Below, piece after piece: positions 49,210 through 58,992 of a DNA stretch of 64,000 bases. Numbering within the stretch: the first letter of the stretch is position 1; each line of letters starts with the position of its first letter. Source of the DNA: Labilithrix sp. Its GTDB lineage: Bacteria; Myxococcota_A; Polyangia; Polyangiales; Polyangiaceae. The DNA is taken from positions 1-64,000 of the forward strand of contig JAHBWD010000009.1 of NCBI GenBank assembly GCA_019637175.1, in the 5' to 3' direction. The position numbers and the translations under genes were made by a program. The notes beneath the pieces were generated by a model that saw nothing but the letters and a program-made list of their open reading frames with translations, had not been told where the DNA came from and made no database searches.

Positions 49210-50699
49210 GCATCGACGCGACGCTCCCGTTGCTCGTCCTCGCGAGCTCGCTCGTGCCGGGCGCCGCCATCTTCTTCGTGCCCGAGGATCGCCACGGCAC
49301 GCGCACGGCGCTCAACATCGCCGCCGCGTGCGTGAAGCTCGCGTTCATCGCCATCATGATCCGCGGCGTGTACGCGGGGCACCTCTACGAGACCCGCCTC
49401 CCGTTCATGCGCGGCGCCGATCTCCTCCTCCGCGCCGACTCCTTCAGCCTGCTGTTCGTGAGCTTGTCCGCGATCCTCTGGCTCGCGACCACGGTCTACG
49501 CGGTCGGCTACCTCGAGGGCTCGCCCCATCGGAGCCGATTCTTCGGCTTCTTCTCTCTCTGCGTCGCCTCGACGATGGGCATCGCCCTCGCCGGCAACCT
49601 GATCACGTTCTTCGTCTTCTACGAGATGCTCACGCTCTCGACGTACCCGCTCGTCATCCACCGCGGCACCCCTGAAGCGCTCCGCGCGGGCGACGTCTAC
49701 CTGCGCTACACGGTCGGCGGCGGCGCCGTGCTCCTCGGCGGCGTGGCGCTGCTCTACGCGCTCGCAGGCACGTCGCTCGAGTTCACCGAGGGCGGCTCGC
49801 TCGCTCCGCTCGTGGCCGACCACCGCCGCGCGCTCGTCGTCGCGTTCGTCCTCCTCGTGGGCGGGCTGTCGGTGAAGGCCGCGCTCGTCCCGGTTCACGC
49901 GTGGCTCCCCACGGCGATGGTCGCCCCGGCGCCGGTGAGCGCGCTCTTGCACGCGGTCGCCGTCGTCAAGGCAGGCGCGTTCGGCATCACGCGCGTGATC
50001 TTCGACGTCTACGGCGTCCGCGTCGCCCACGACCTCGGCGTCACCGAGCCCCTCGCGGTGCTGGCCGCCGTCACGATCCTCTACGGCTCCGTGCAGGCGC
50101 TCGCGCAGACGGATCTCAAGCGTCGGCTCGCCTACTCCACGGTCAGTCAGATCGCCTACATCGTCCTCGGCGTCGCGGTGTTCGGCACGCTCTCGACCAT
50201 CGGCGGGATCGTCCACATCGTTCACCAGGGGATCATGAAGATCACGCTCTTCTTCTGCGCGGGAAATCTCGCGGCGGAGCTCGGGATCCACGAGGTGCGC
50301 GAGCTGCGAGGCGTCGGACGTCGGATGCCCCTCACGATGGGCGCCTTCACGATCGCGGCGCTCGGGATGATCGGCGTACCGCCGGTCGCGGGCTGGGTGA
50401 CGAAGTGGTACCTCGGGGTCGGCGCCGTCGAGGCGGGCGAGCGCTGGGTGCTCGGCGTCCTCGCCGCGAGCACGCTCCTCAACGCCGCCTACTTTCTCCC
50501 GCTCGTGTACGACGCGTGGTTCGCGAAGCCGGAGGGGCGCTTCGCAGAGCAGACGCGGACCGTCGAGATCCGGCTCACGCTCCTCCTCCCGACGCTGGCG
50601 ACGGCCGCGATCTCGCTCGTGGTGGGCGTCTTCGCCGGCACCGTCGTGAGCCCGCTCGGCTGGGCGAAGCTCATCGCGACGCGGGAGTTCAAGCAATGA
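49206..50699 (+). CDS. NuoM/MrpD-like antiporter subunit (second of three)
   Basis: 497 residues from GTG 49206. Key residues are present: Glu in FFVFYEMLTLSTYPLV and Lys in LSVKAALVPVHAWLPTAMVAPAPVSALLHAVAVVKAGAFG. YSTVSQIAYIVLG, HQGIMKITLFFCAGNL and GVPPVAGWVTKWYLG follow. It resembles both MrpD and ND5/MrpA-N types; the MbhD/E part of MrpA is in the separate gene upstream. Overlaps at both ends are 4 bp. Confidence 0.9.
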   Translation: MSIDATLPLLVLASSLVPGAAIFFVPEDRHGTRTALNIAAACVKLAFIAIMIRGVYAGHLYETRLPFMRGADLLLRADSFSLLFVSLSAILWLATTVYAVGYLEGSPHRSRFFGFFSLCVASTMGIALAGNLITFFVFYEMLTLSTYPLVIHRGTPEALRAGDVYLRYTVGGGAVLLGGVALLYALAGTSLEFTEGGSLAPLVADHRRALVVAFVLLVGGLSVKAALVPVHAWLPTAMVAPAPVSALLHAVAVVKAGAFGITRVIFDVYGVRVAHDLGVTEPLAVLAAVTILYGSVQALAQTDLKRRLAYSTVSQIAYIVLGVAVFGTLSTIGGIVHIVHQGIMKITLFFCAGNLAAELGIHEVRELRGVGRRMPLTMGAFTIAALGMIGVPPVAGWVTKWYLGVGAVEAGERWVLGVLAASTLLNAAYFLPLVYDAWFAKPEGRFAEQTRTVEIRLTLLLPTLATAAISLVVGVFAGTVVSPLGWAKLIATREFKQ

Positions 50700-52402
50700 C
50701 GGCGCTCCTCGTCGTCGCGGTGCTGCTCCCGCTCGGTCTCGCGGCCGCGTCGCTCGTCGCCGCTCTGCGGCCCCTCGTTCTGCGCGTCGCGCCTTGGTCG
50801 ACGGCGCCCGCCGCCGTGCTCGCCGCCTTCGCCGGCGCCGCCGACGTCCGCTGGCTCCTCCTCGGCGTGCGCCTCGACGACGAGGATCGGACGACGCGAG
50901 GCTTCCTCGCGTTCACGGCGGTCGTATGGCTCTTCGCCGGATGGTTCGCGCGGACCTACGTCGCCGCGTCCGCGCACCGCGATTCGTTCTGGTTCTTCTT
51001 CCTCACCGCGGCGGGCGCGAACGTCGGTGTCGTCCTCGCGCACGACGTCGCGACCTTCTACGTCTTCTACGCGCTCATGACCTTCACCGCCTACGGCCTC
51101 GTCCTCCACGCGCGGAGCGACGAAGCGCGGCGCGCGGGCCGTGTGTACCTCGCGACGGCGCTCGTCGCCGAGACGATGCTGCTCACGGCCTTCGTGCTCG
51201 TTGCGCGCGACGGCGTGAACATCCCGCTCGCCGACGTTCCGCGCGTGCTCGCCGAGAGCCCCGACCGAGACGCGATCCTCGCGCTCGTGCTCGCGGGCTT
51301 CGGGGTCAAGGCCGGCGCGGTGCCGGTGCACTTCTGGCTCCCGCTCGCGCATCCGGTCGCGCCCGCGCCCGCGAGCGCGGTGCTCAGCGGCTCGATCATC
51401 AAGGCAGGCCTCCTCGGTTGGCTGCGCTTCTTGCCGCTCGGCGTCGCCGCGCTCCCGACGCACGGCCTCGCGTGCGCGTGCGTCGGGCTCCTGAGCGCGT
51501 TCTACGGCGCCGCGGTCGGATCGACCCAGACGAATCCGAAGACGGTGCTCGCGTACTCGAGCGTGAGCCAGATGGGATTCGCGACGGCGACGCTCGGCGC
51601 CGGCCTGATGGATCCTGCGGCAGCCGACGCGGCGACGGCGGCGATCCTGCTGTTCGCGACGCATCACGCCTTCGCGAAGACGTCGCTGTTCCTCGGCGTC
51701 TCCGTGGCGGCAGAGGCCGGGCGGGGCTGGCCGCGACGCCTCGTCACGATCGGGCTCGCGGGAGCCGCGCTCGCGATCGTCGGCGCGCCGCTGTCGAGCG
51801 GCGCGCTCGCGAAGACGGCGCTCACCGGCGCCGTGGCGCACGCTCCCATCGGCGCGCAGCTCGTCGGCCCCGCGCTGTCGGTCGCCGCCGTCGGGAGCAC
51901 GCTGCTCATGCTTCGGTTCCTCGGGCTCACCATCCCTCGCCGAACCGAGCCGCGGCGATCGCCGAGCGCGGGCTTGTGGGTCCCTTGGGCGCTGCTGCTC
52001 GCGTTCACCGTCGTGTTCTTCTTCGTGATCGCGCTCCGCGCCCACGCCCTGCGAGCGCTCGCGACCCCCTCGGCGATCGGAGCCGCCGCGTGGCCCGTCG
52101 GCGCCGGCGCCGCGCTCGCGTGGATCGCGTCGCGCGCAGGGCGTCGCGGCGCGACCCTGCCGAAGATCCCCGCCGGCGACGTCGTCGTCGTCGTCGAAGC
52201 CGCGGCGCGACGAGCCGGCGCCGCCGTCAGCCTCACGCAACGCGCCGCAGCGCCCCTCGTGCGCGCGATCCAGCCTCGATCGCCACGCGATCTCTTCTCG
52301 GTCATGCCCTTCGAAAGCGTCGAGCGCGGTCTCGGCCGGTTCGAGGTGCTCGCCGCGCTCACGCTGCTCGTGCTCGTGCTCGTGTGGCTCACGCTCCCTT
52401 AG
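50696..52402 (+). CDS. NuoL/HyfB-like antiporter subunit (third of three) lacking the TM5 glutamate
   Basis: 568 residues from ATG 50696. The membrane core is clear (GVKAGAVPVHFWLPLAHPVAPAPASAVLSGSIIKAG, LAYSSVSQMGFATATLGAG, THHAFAKTSLFLGVSV), with a longer C-terminus like hydrogenase-4 subunit B. In TM5 the expected Glu is Ala (TFYVFYALMTFTAYGLV, codon GCG at 51071-51073). The TM7 Lys is kept. This arm may therefore be uncoupled or have a structural role. Its stop interlocks with the stop of the convergent Usp gene (TTAG, 52399-52402). Confidence 0.88.
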   Translation: MTALLVVAVLLPLGLAAASLVAALRPLVLRVAPWSTAPAAVLAAFAGAADVRWLLLGVRLDDEDRTTRGFLAFTAVVWLFAGWFARTYVAASAHRDSFWFFFLTAAGANVGVVLAHDVATFYVFYALMTFTAYGLVLHARSDEARRAGRVYLATALVAETMLLTAFVLVARDGVNIPLADVPRVLAESPDRDAILALVLAGFGVKAGAVPVHFWLPLAHPVAPAPASAVLSGSIIKAGLLGWLRFLPLGVAALPTHGLACACVGLLSAFYGAAVGSTQTNPKTVLAYSSVSQMGFATATLGAGLMDPAAADAATAAILLFATHHAFAKTSLFLGVSVAAEAGRGWPRRLVTIGLAGAALAIVGAPLSSGALAKTALTGAVAHAPIGAQLVGPALSVAAVGSTLLMLRFLGLTIPRRTEPRRSPSAGLWVPWALLLAFTVVFFFVIALRAHALRALATPSAIGAAAWPVGAGAALAWIASRAGRRGATLPKIPAGDVVVVVEAAARRAGAAVSLTQRAAAPLVRAIQPRSPRDLFSVMPFESVERGLGRFEVLAALTLLVLVLVWLTLP

Positions 52403-53250
52403 GCTCCTCGCGGTACGATCATGACGTCGCCAGGGACGCCTCGGAGAAGCGACTGCGCGACGCTCCCCAGGAACAGCTCCGCGATTCGACCCCGCCCACG
52501 CGTGCCCGCGACGACGAGATCGACCATGCCGCCGTCCGCGAGATCCCGGAGCAGCGCCTCGGGCGTGCCGTATTCGCAGACGATCCGAGTGCGCTCGCGC
52601 GCGAGCGACGGCACGCCCGCGAGGAACGCCTCCGCTTCGAGCCGAGCGGCGCGCGCGTAGCCCTCCCTCGCGGCCATCCTGTCCTCGACGTACCGCTCGT
52701 GGGGCACGTCGTACGCGTGGAAGAGCGTGACCTGCGACGTCGGGAACATCGCGAGCGTCGTCGCGAGCCCAGCGCGCGACGTCTCCGAGAAGTCCGTTGC
52801 CACGATGATGTTGCGGTAGGGCTCGCGAGGGCGTGACTTGACGACGAGGACCGGCACGGTCGCGCGGCGCACGACGTTCTCGACCGTCCGACCCAAGAGC
52901 ACGCGCCCGAGCGTCTCGTCGCGGGCGACGCCGGTCACGATGAGCTCGCAGTCGTGGCGCTGCGCCGCGTCGAGGACGAGGGCCGCAGCGTCGCCGCGCT
53001 CTACGATCAGCTCGAGCTCGACCCCCGATCCGACGCCGAGATCGGCGCGCATTCGCCGCTCCGCGACCCTGCGCGGATCGTCGGCCCTTCGCCACGAAGG
53101 CGCGTCGATCACTTGCGACGGCCTCTCGAGCACGTGAAGCGCAATGACGCGAGCGCGCCACTCACCGGCGAGCGCGACGGTGCGATCGAGCGCGCGATCG
53201 CAACGACAGCTCAAGTCGGTGGCGAAGAGGATGCTCCTGGGCGGCGCCAT
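52399..53250 (-). CDS. Tandem-domain universal stress protein (UspA family)
   Basis: 283 residues. The first Usp domain has ILFATDLSCRCDRALDRTV and VTGVARDETLGRVLLGRTVENV; the second has NIIVATDFSETSRAGL and the ATP-type loop GTRGRGRIAELFLGSVAQSLL near the C-terminus. It flanks the mrp operon on the 3' side as 44501-45346 flanks it on the 5' side, suggesting a functional island. Confidence 0.9.
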   Translation of the reverse strand: MAPPRSILFATDLSCRCDRALDRTVALAGEWRARVIALHVLERPSQVIDAPSWRRADDPRRVAERRMRADLGVGSGVELELIVERGDAAALVLDAAQRHDCELIVTGVARDETLGRVLLGRTVENVVRRATVPVLVVKSRPREPYRNIIVATDFSETSRAGLATTLAMFPTSQVTLFHAYDVPHERYVEDRMAAREGYARAARLEAEAFLAGVPSLARERTRIVCEYGTPEALLRDLADGGMVDLVVAGTRGRGRIAELFLGSVAQSLLRGVPGDVMIVPRGA

Positions 53251-53293
53251 GACGGCTCTCCGCTCGAGAGAGCGTGCAGCGCGCGTGCCCGGC

Positions 53294-54559
53294 TCAGCGC
53301 AGCTCGACGTCGAGGGCCGGCCCCGTGGCCCAGCCGGCGCGCACGCGCGCGTCCGGCCCGGCGAGCTCTTCGACGCGCTCGAGCTCCGCCCAGCGCGTCA
53401 CCGTCCAGCGGTGGAGGCCGACCGGGCGCGGGAGCCCCACGCGCGACGCGTCGGGCAGCGTGGCGTCGCCCCCGGTGATGACGCGCAGGGTCGCTCCGCT
53501 CCCCGAGACCGGCGTGAAGACGTGCTCGTAGACGCCGCCTCCGGCGGCGATGAAGATCGCGCCTGCCTCGGCCGGCCCTCGCGGGATCGCCGTCGCGGGC
53601 GCCGGCAGCGGCACCGCGAGGCGACGCGAGGGTCGCATGATCTCTTCCAGCTCGAGGTCGAAGTCGACGCCGACGAAGCCGGAGTCGGAGATCGCGCCGT
53701 CGCTCCGCGTCGCGCGCGCGTGCACGAGGTAGCGGGCGCCGCCCATGCGCCCGAAGCGGAACGGCGCGCCGGCCGGCAGCGTGATCACCTTGCGCGCGTC
53801 GGTGACGACCCCGAAGTCGACCATGATCTCGACCGGCGACGCGGTGAAGCCCTCGGGCGGCGGAGCGTCGAGCACGATCTCCGAGACCGGCGGCACGATC
53901 GCCGCCATCGGGATCACGACGGGGAGCGTTTGGCCGGCCTGCACGCGCACGTCGGCGAAGCCTTCGCCGATGGGCGCGACGAGCCCGTCCTTCGCCGAGT
54001 ACTCGACGGCGTGGATGCGGAGCTGCGACGTGAACCGACGAAAGACGAGCTCACGCGATCCGTCGCTCCGCTCGACGACCGCGCGCGCGTCGAAGCCGCT
54101 CACGAAGAACGCGAGCGCGCTGCCCGGACGCGGCGGAGGAGCGGTCACGACGTCGAGCGGCGCGCTGAACCCCTGGAGCGGCAACGTCGGAGGGAGCGAG
54201 GGCTCGCAGTAGCGGAACGCGAGATCTTCGAAGACGGTGATCTCGCGATCGAGCCCGACCGCGAGATCGTAGCGGAGCGGCCCCGCCTGAAATTTGTAGA
54301 TGCCCGTCGGATCGGTCGAGGAGAGCCAGCTCGCGCGGTCGGTCACCGCCGCCATCTTCTCGTCGGCCGCGTAGCCCACCTTCGGATCGATCCGGACGGT
54401 CGCGCCCGGCGCGAGCTCGGCGCCGGCGAACACGCGCCCGACCACCGCGCGCGAGTACGTGTCTTCGGCGCTGAACAAGGACGGCGGCGGACCGTCGCCG
54501 CTGTCGCAAGCGACGGCGAGCCCTACGCAAGAGATCGAGAAGAGCGCGCGAAGACGCAC
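53294..54559 (-). CDS. Lipoprotein of unknown function
   Basis: 421 residues. The lipobox is VGLAVACDSG. The mature protein looks beta-rich with carboxypeptidase-regulatory-like segments (VVGRVFAGAELAPGATVRIDP, TGIYKFQAGPLRYDLAVG) and a second beta region (IVLDAPPPEGFTASPVEIMVD). No catalytic motif is recognised. It is probably an extracellular or periplasmic structural or adhesive protein. Its start is 57 bp below the next minus-strand lipoprotein's stop. Confidence 0.7.
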   Translation of the reverse strand: MRLRALFSISCVGLAVACDSGDGPPPSLFSAEDTYSRAVVGRVFAGAELAPGATVRIDPKVGYAADEKMAAVTDRASWLSSTDPTGIYKFQAGPLRYDLAVGLDREITVFEDLAFRYCEPSLPPTLPLQGFSAPLDVVTAPPPRPGSALAFFVSGFDARAVVERSDGSRELVFRRFTSQLRIHAVEYSAKDGLVAPIGEGFADVRVQAGQTLPVVIPMAAIVPPVSEIVLDAPPPEGFTASPVEIMVDFGVVTDARKVITLPAGAPFRFGRMGGARYLVHARATRSDGAISDSGFVGVDFDLELEEIMRPSRRLAVPLPAPATAIPRGPAEAGAIFIAAGGGVYEHVFTPVSGSGATLRVITGGDATLPDASRVGLPRPVGLHRWTVTRWAELERVEELAGPDARVRAGWATGPALDVELR

Positions 54560-54616
54560 GGCCTCATCATAGTGAGGATCCGCGGAAAGGTCAGGAGATC
54601 GCCAGGTCGAGCTCCG

Positions 54617-55435
54617 TCAGCGCCAGCCGCCGTGGGCGAAGATCGCGGCGCGCTCGTCGGCCGAGAGCACGCGGTCGTAGATGCGCACGTCGTCGATGGC
54701 GCCGGTGAACGGCTCGGGATGGTGATCGAGCGGCGAGCGCCCGATGACGAGCTCCTTGCGCGTCGTGTCGAGCGCGATCTCTCCCGACGCGCTGAGGACC
54801 GTGTCGACGTAGACGCTCACGGTCGTGCCGTCGAACACGGTGACCATGTCGTGCCACCGGTCGTCGGACACGAAGCGCGAGCCGGGGAGATCGGCCCACT
54901 GGCCGACGAAGTAGTCGGTGTCTTCGAGCACGAGGAGCCCGAAGCGCTTGCCGAGATCGTTCTCGCCCCAGTTGACGACGCCCCCCGCGACGGGATGGCT
55001 CGCCGACGTCCGGAACCAAGCCGAGACGGTGCGCGGGGCCGAGCCCGTGGGGAGGAGATCGTGATCCGACACGATCATGAAGTTGCCCTCGGCGCCGTCG
55101 AACCACGCCGCGCTTCGAGGGATCCCGAAGCGATCCGGCACGAGCTCCACCGCACCCACGATCGTCGCGTCCCGCTCGTGACCCGACAGATCGACGCCGT
55201 GGCCGCGATAGCGCGCGACGAGGCCGCCGATGACGGGCTCCGGTGCGCGCCACGGCTTCGGCGCGCTCTCGCCTGCCTCGCGCTTCTCGCCCTCCGCGCC
55301 CCTTCCGCCCGTCGCGCGCATCGCCGCTGGCGGGACGCGGGGCTCCTCGAAATCGCCCATGAAATCAGCGGGAACGCCGCCCGTGTGACAGGCTCCAAGC
55401 ACCAGGATCGAGACGGCCACGCCGAAGCCCCTCAT
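54617..55435 (-). CDS. LamG/concanavalin-like lipoprotein
   Basis: 272 residues. The lipobox is LVLGACHTG, followed by a Pro/Glu spacer. Residues about 70-270 have the LamG-like jelly-roll pattern: LVARYRGHGVDLSGHERDA, AWFDGAEGNFMIV, TVSAWFRTSA, FVSDDRWHDMVTVFDGTTVSVYVD and FTGAIDDVRIYDRVLSADE. Such domains bind glycans or proteins at the surface. It is probably transcribed with its lipoprotein neighbours. Confidence 0.85.
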   Translation of the reverse strand: MRGFGVAVSILVLGACHTGGVPADFMGDFEEPRVPPAAMRATGGRGAEGEKREAGESAPKPWRAPEPVIGGLVARYRGHGVDLSGHERDATIVGAVELVPDRFGIPRSAAWFDGAEGNFMIVSDHDLLPTGSAPRTVSAWFRTSASHPVAGGVVNWGENDLGKRFGLLVLEDTDYFVGQWADLPGSRFVSDDRWHDMVTVFDGTTVSVYVDTVLSASGEIALDTTRKELVIGRSPLDHHPEPFTGAIDDVRIYDRVLSADERAAIFAHGGWR

Positions 55436-55507
55436 TTCGCACCTCCGAGACGGAAGTACGGCAGGCCTCGCCGAGAGTTGAGTCGCGCGCGCGAAGACTT
55501 CTAGCGA

Positions 55508-56827
55508 CTACGGGCCGGGGAGCGCCTGGTCATGGTTTATCCAGAGGGCGTAGAACGCGCCGGACACGGGGACGAACTGGACGTCCGTCGTGGGCGAGCC
55601 GTTCGGGGGGCACGAGATCTCGCCGCGGTCGACGGCCACGGTCCCTTCGACCGTCCCGACGATCCACTGTCGCGCGGCGCTGGCGTGGCTGATGCTCACG
55701 GTGCTCGTCACGAACTTCACCTCTTCTCCGCCGCAAGGCGCGAGGTAGGTGTCGTGGTAGCTCGTCTCGCCGACGCTCGCGACCGTGACGAACCCGTCGA
55801 GGGGCTGCGTGGTGGCGCTGCCGACGCCGGAGAGTCGGACGCCGACCGCCAGCGATCCGTTCTGGGACGGGATGTTGACCGACGTCTTGCCTTGGAGCGT
55901 CTGGACGAAAGACTGCGGAGCGCCGATGACGGACTTGCCATCGACGGCGAAGCTGGCGTGCGAGCGCGTCGCGATGTCGTCGTAGACGACCCGCGTGCCG
56001 GAGCGCGAGCTCCATTCCGCGGTGACGCGCACCATCGGATCGCCTTCGCCGCCTACCTGCGGCGCGACGAGCGTCGCGGTGGAGCCGTTCGGGGTCAGCG
56101 TGCCCGGGCCGGGGTTGCCCTGTCGATCACCCTTCTTCCAGCTCACCGGGAGCGACGTGCGACTGACCCCGCCGAGCGCGATGCCGGTGCTCGGCGTCTC
56201 GCACTGCTCTTCGACGGCGAGGTTCGCTTCCTGTCCACCGACGAGGACGTAGGTCGTGGAGGTGAGCCGCCCGCAGGTGCTGAGGCTCCAGTCGGAGAAG
56301 TGCGGGAGGTCGACCGTCAGCGTCTTCGCCGCCGCGTCGAGCACGGGCGCGCCCGCGGTCTTCCAGATCCTGTCGGGCCCCTGCGTCGCGCCGAGGAGGA
56401 GCTCGGGGACGGTGCTCGTTCCCCACGCCTCGTAGGCGAAGACGAGCTTCGCCGGCGTCGCGAACGTCGTCCCGTCGGGCTCGAGGCGAACGGCGTAGCC
56501 GAGGCCGAGCGGCGTCTCGTTCGTGATCGGCGTCATCTTCAGCTCGACGTCGCTCGCGAGCGCGCCGGGCGGGACGACGATCTTCACGCGCTTGTCGGCG
56601 CTCTCGAGCGTGCCGCCGGCCGCGCCGATCTTCGCCGTCGTGGGATCACCGGTCGGCACGCCGATGGGCGTCGGCCCCGCGACGCCGGGCGGCGGATTCT
56701 CTCCCGGCGTCGTTCCGGGCGGGTTGCCCGAAGGGTCGCCCCCCGGCCCCGCCCCGGAGGAGCAACCGAGCCCGATGATCAACGCGACGCCGACGGCGAT
56801 CGCGCCGCCCCCCCTTATCGAAATCAT
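55508..56827 (-). CDS. Lipoprotein with ZU5-like N-terminal domain
   Basis: 439 residues. The lipobox is IIGLGCSSG, followed by a Gly/Pro-rich linker (GGDPSGNPPGTTPGENPPPG). A ZU5-like region (AAGGTLESADKRVKIVVPPGAL, then VELKMTPITNETPLG) lies at about 65-180. The rest is beta-rich with a few cysteines (CGRLTSTTYV, EEQCETPSTG, LAPCGGEEV). Probably surface-located; no enzyme signature. It ends the lipoprotein group beside rpsS. Confidence 0.75.
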   Translation of the reverse strand: MISIRGGGAIAVGVALIIGLGCSSGAGPGGDPSGNPPGTTPGENPPPGVAGPTPIGVPTGDPTTAKIGAAGGTLESADKRVKIVVPPGALASDVELKMTPITNETPLGLGYAVRLEPDGTTFATPAKLVFAYEAWGTSTVPELLLGATQGPDRIWKTAGAPVLDAAAKTLTVDLPHFSDWSLSTCGRLTSTTYVLVGGQEANLAVEEQCETPSTGIALGGVSRTSLPVSWKKGDRQGNPGPGTLTPNGSTATLVAPQVGGEGDPMVRVTAEWSSRSGTRVVYDDIATRSHASFAVDGKSVIGAPQSFVQTLQGKTSVNIPSQNGSLAVGVRLSGVGSATTQPLDGFVTVASVGETSYHDTYLAPCGGEEVKFVTSTVSISHASAARQWIVGTVEGTVAVDRGEISCPPNGSPTTDVQFVPVSGAFYALWINHDQALPGP

Positions 56828-56922
56828 CCACCGACCGTAACACCCCCACGTCGACCGCGGGAGGCGGCGCGGCGTCCCCTAAAGAGATGACGCGCCGATC
56901 CCTGTACGTCCAGGCCGCCGGA

Positions 56923-57216
56923 TCAGCGCGGAGCGCCGCCCTTGACCTTGGCCTTCTTGTCGCCGGAGTGGCCGTGGAACGTGCGCGTCGGCGCGAACTC
57001 GCCGAGCTTGTGCCCGACCATGTTCTCGGTGACGAACACCGGGACGAACTTGCGCCCGTTGTGCACCGCGAACGTGAGGCCGATGGCCTCGGGGGTGATC
57101 GTGCTGCGCCGCGACCAGGTCTTGATGACCTTCTTCGACTGCGTCGCCTGCGCCGCGGCGATCTTCTCCATCAGGTGGCCGTCGACGAACGCGCCCTTCT
57201 TGATTGAACGAGGCAT
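56923..57216 (-). CDS. rpsS: 30S ribosomal protein S19
   Basis: 97 residues: [70 protein letters not shown]19 pairs with S13 in the 30S head. It is the last gene of block 1; no strong intrinsic terminator is visible in the 95 bp that follow. Confidence 0.98.
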   Translation of the reverse strand: MPRSIKKGAFVDGHLMEKIAAAQATQSKKVIKTWSRRSTITPEAIGLTFAVHNGRKFVPVFVTENMVGHKLGEFAPTRTFHGHSGDKKAKVKGGAPR

Positions 57217-57219
57217 TGC

Positions 57220-58053
57220 TTAACCCTTCTGTCCACGACGCTTCACGATCATCGCGTCGGTGCGCTTGTTGTTGCGCGTCTTGAGACCCTTCGAGAGCTG
57301 GCCCCACGGGGAGCAGGGATGACGACCGCCGGAGGTGCGGCCTTCGCCGCCGCCCATCGGATGATCGACCGGGTTCATCGTGACGCCGCGGTTGTGCGGG
57401 CGCTTGCCGAGCCAGCGGACGCGGCCGGCCTTGCCGAGCGAGATGTTCGCGTGCTCGATGTTCGACACCTGGCCGATGGTGGCCTGGCAGTCGAGGTGGA
57501 TCATGCGGACCTCGCCCGAGGGCATGCGGAGCTGCGCGTAGTCGCCGTCTTTCGCCATGAGCGAAGCGCCGGAGCCGGCCGAGCGAACGAGCTGCGCGCC
57601 CTTGCCCTTCCGCATCTCGACGTTGTGGATCATGGTGCCGAGCGGGATGTGCCGGAGCGGCATCGAGTTGCCCGGCTTGATGTCGGCGTTGCGGCTCGCG
57701 ACGACCTTGTCGCCCACGCTCAGGCCGTCGGGCGCGAGGATGTAGCGCTTCTCGCCGTCGACGTAGTGGAGCAGCGCGATGCGCGCGGTGCGGTTCGGAT
57801 CGTACTCGATCGAAGCGACCTCGGCGGGCACGCCGATCTTGTCACGGCGCCAGTCGATGATGCGGTAGCGCTGCTTGTGGCCACCCCCGCGGAAGCGCGA
57901 GGTGATGCGCCCGTGCGCGTTGCGACCGCCCGTCGACGTCTGGTGCTCGAGGAGGCTCCTCTCGGGCTTCTTGCCCTTGGTGATCTCCTTGAAGTCGTAG
58001 CCCGAGTAGTAGCGACGCGCGGGCGACGTCGGCTTGTAGTTCTTGACGCCCAT
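57220..58053 (-). CDS. rplB: 50S ribosomal protein L2
   Basis: 277 residues: [38 protein letters not shown], and the conserved C-terminus [19 protein letters not shown], containing the histidine near the peptidyl-transferase centre. It lies between rplW and rpsS. Confidence 0.98.
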   Translation of the reverse strand: MGVKNYKPTSPARRYYSGYDFKEITKGKKPERSLLEHQTSTGGRNAHGRITSRFRGGGHKQRYRIIDWRRDKIGVPAEVASIEYDPNRTARIALLHYVDGEKRYILAPDGLSVGDKVVASRNADIKPGNSMPLRHIPLGTMIHNVEMRKGKGAQLVRSAGSGASLMAKDGDYAQLRMPSGEVRMIHLDCQATIGQVSNIEHANISLGKAGRVRWLGKRPHNRGVTMNPVDHPMGGGEGRTSGGRHPCSPWGQLSKGLKTRNNKRTDAMIVKRRGQKG

Positions 58054-58054
58054 G

Positions 58055-58354
58055 TCAGCTCTCCGAAGTCTCTGCGAAGAAGTCGATGTTCTCGCCCTCG
58101 GCGAGCGTCACGACCGCCTTCTTCCAGTTCTGCATCTTGGCGTAGCCGCGCCCCATGCGGCGATCCTTGCCGCGATAGAGCATGGTGTTGACGCTCTTCA
58201 CCTTCACGTTGAAGAGCTTCTGGACCGCCGCTTTGATCTCGATCTTGTTCGCGCCCCGGAGGACCTCGAAAATGACCTGATTGCTCTTCGAGCGCAGCGT
58301 GTTGGACTTCTCCGTCAGGAAGATCGGCCGACGGATGATCGACTCGGGGGTCAT
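58055..58354 (-). CDS. rplW: 50S ribosomal protein L23
   Basis: 99 residues: [26 protein letters not shown] and [24 protein letters not shown] identify L23, the docking site for SRP and trigger factor. It overlaps rplD by 4 bp. Confidence 0.97.
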   Translation of the reverse strand: MTPESIIRRPIFLTEKSNTLRSKSNQVIFEVLRGANKIEIKAAVQKLFNVKVKSVNTMLYRGKDRRMGRGYAKMQNWKKAVVTLAEGENIDFFAETSES

Positions 58355-58992
58355 TTCTCACCACCTTTGGCCAAGCAGCGGAGCTCGAGAGCCTTGGCCG
58401 CGTCCTTCGAGAGGACGAGCGTGTCGTAGCGGAGCAGGTCGTAGACGTTCACGCCCTCGGGGGGCAGGAACTGATGCTGCTCGAGGTTGCGGATCGAGAG
58501 GCGGAGGTTCTCGTTCGACGCCGTGTCGACGACCAGCGTGGAGCGGTCGGTCTTGAGCGCGCCGAGCGCCTGGAGCACGCCCTTGGTCTTGATCTCGGGC
58601 ATCTCGAAGCGGTCGACCACGACGAGGCGGCCTTCCTTGTGGAACTTCGAGAGCGCGCTGCGAAGCGCGCCGAGACGGACCTGACGCGGCGGCCGGTACG
58701 ACCAGTCGCGCGGGCGCGGCGGGTGGGCCTGACCGCCGCCGACGTAGATCGGCGCGCGGATCGAGCCGTGACGCGCGCGCCCCGTGCCCTTCTGCTTGTA
58801 GAGCTTCTTGGTGCTGCCTGCGACCGCGGAGCGGTTCTTCGCGGTCGCGGAGCCCTGACGCTTGCTCGCGAGCTGCGCCTTCACGACCTCGTAGAAGAGC
58901 TGCTCCTTCACCTCGGTGGCGAAGACTTCGTCGGCGAGATCGACGGTGCCGACCTTCTCGCGCTTCAAGTTGAAAACATCGACGGTAGCCAT
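58351..58992 (-). CDS. rplD: 50S ribosomal protein L4
   Basis: 213 residues from ATG 58992 ([19 protein letters not shown]); a longer frame would enter rpsJ. The tunnel-lining loop [27 protein letters not shown] is diagnostic. In E. coli L4 represses the S10 operon. The gene directly follows rpsJ by 19 bp, where rplC would normally lie. Confidence 0.97.
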   Translation of the reverse strand: MATVDVFNLKREKVGTVDLADEVFATEVKEQLFYEVVKAQLASKRQGSATAKNRSAVAGSTKKLYKQKGTGRARHGSIRAPIYVGGGQAHPPRPRDWSYRPPRQVRLGALRSALSKFHKEGRLVVVDRFEMPEIKTKGVLQALGALKTDRSTLVVDTASNENLRLSIRNLEQHQFLPPEGVNVYDLLRYDTLVLSKDAAKALELRCLAKGGEK

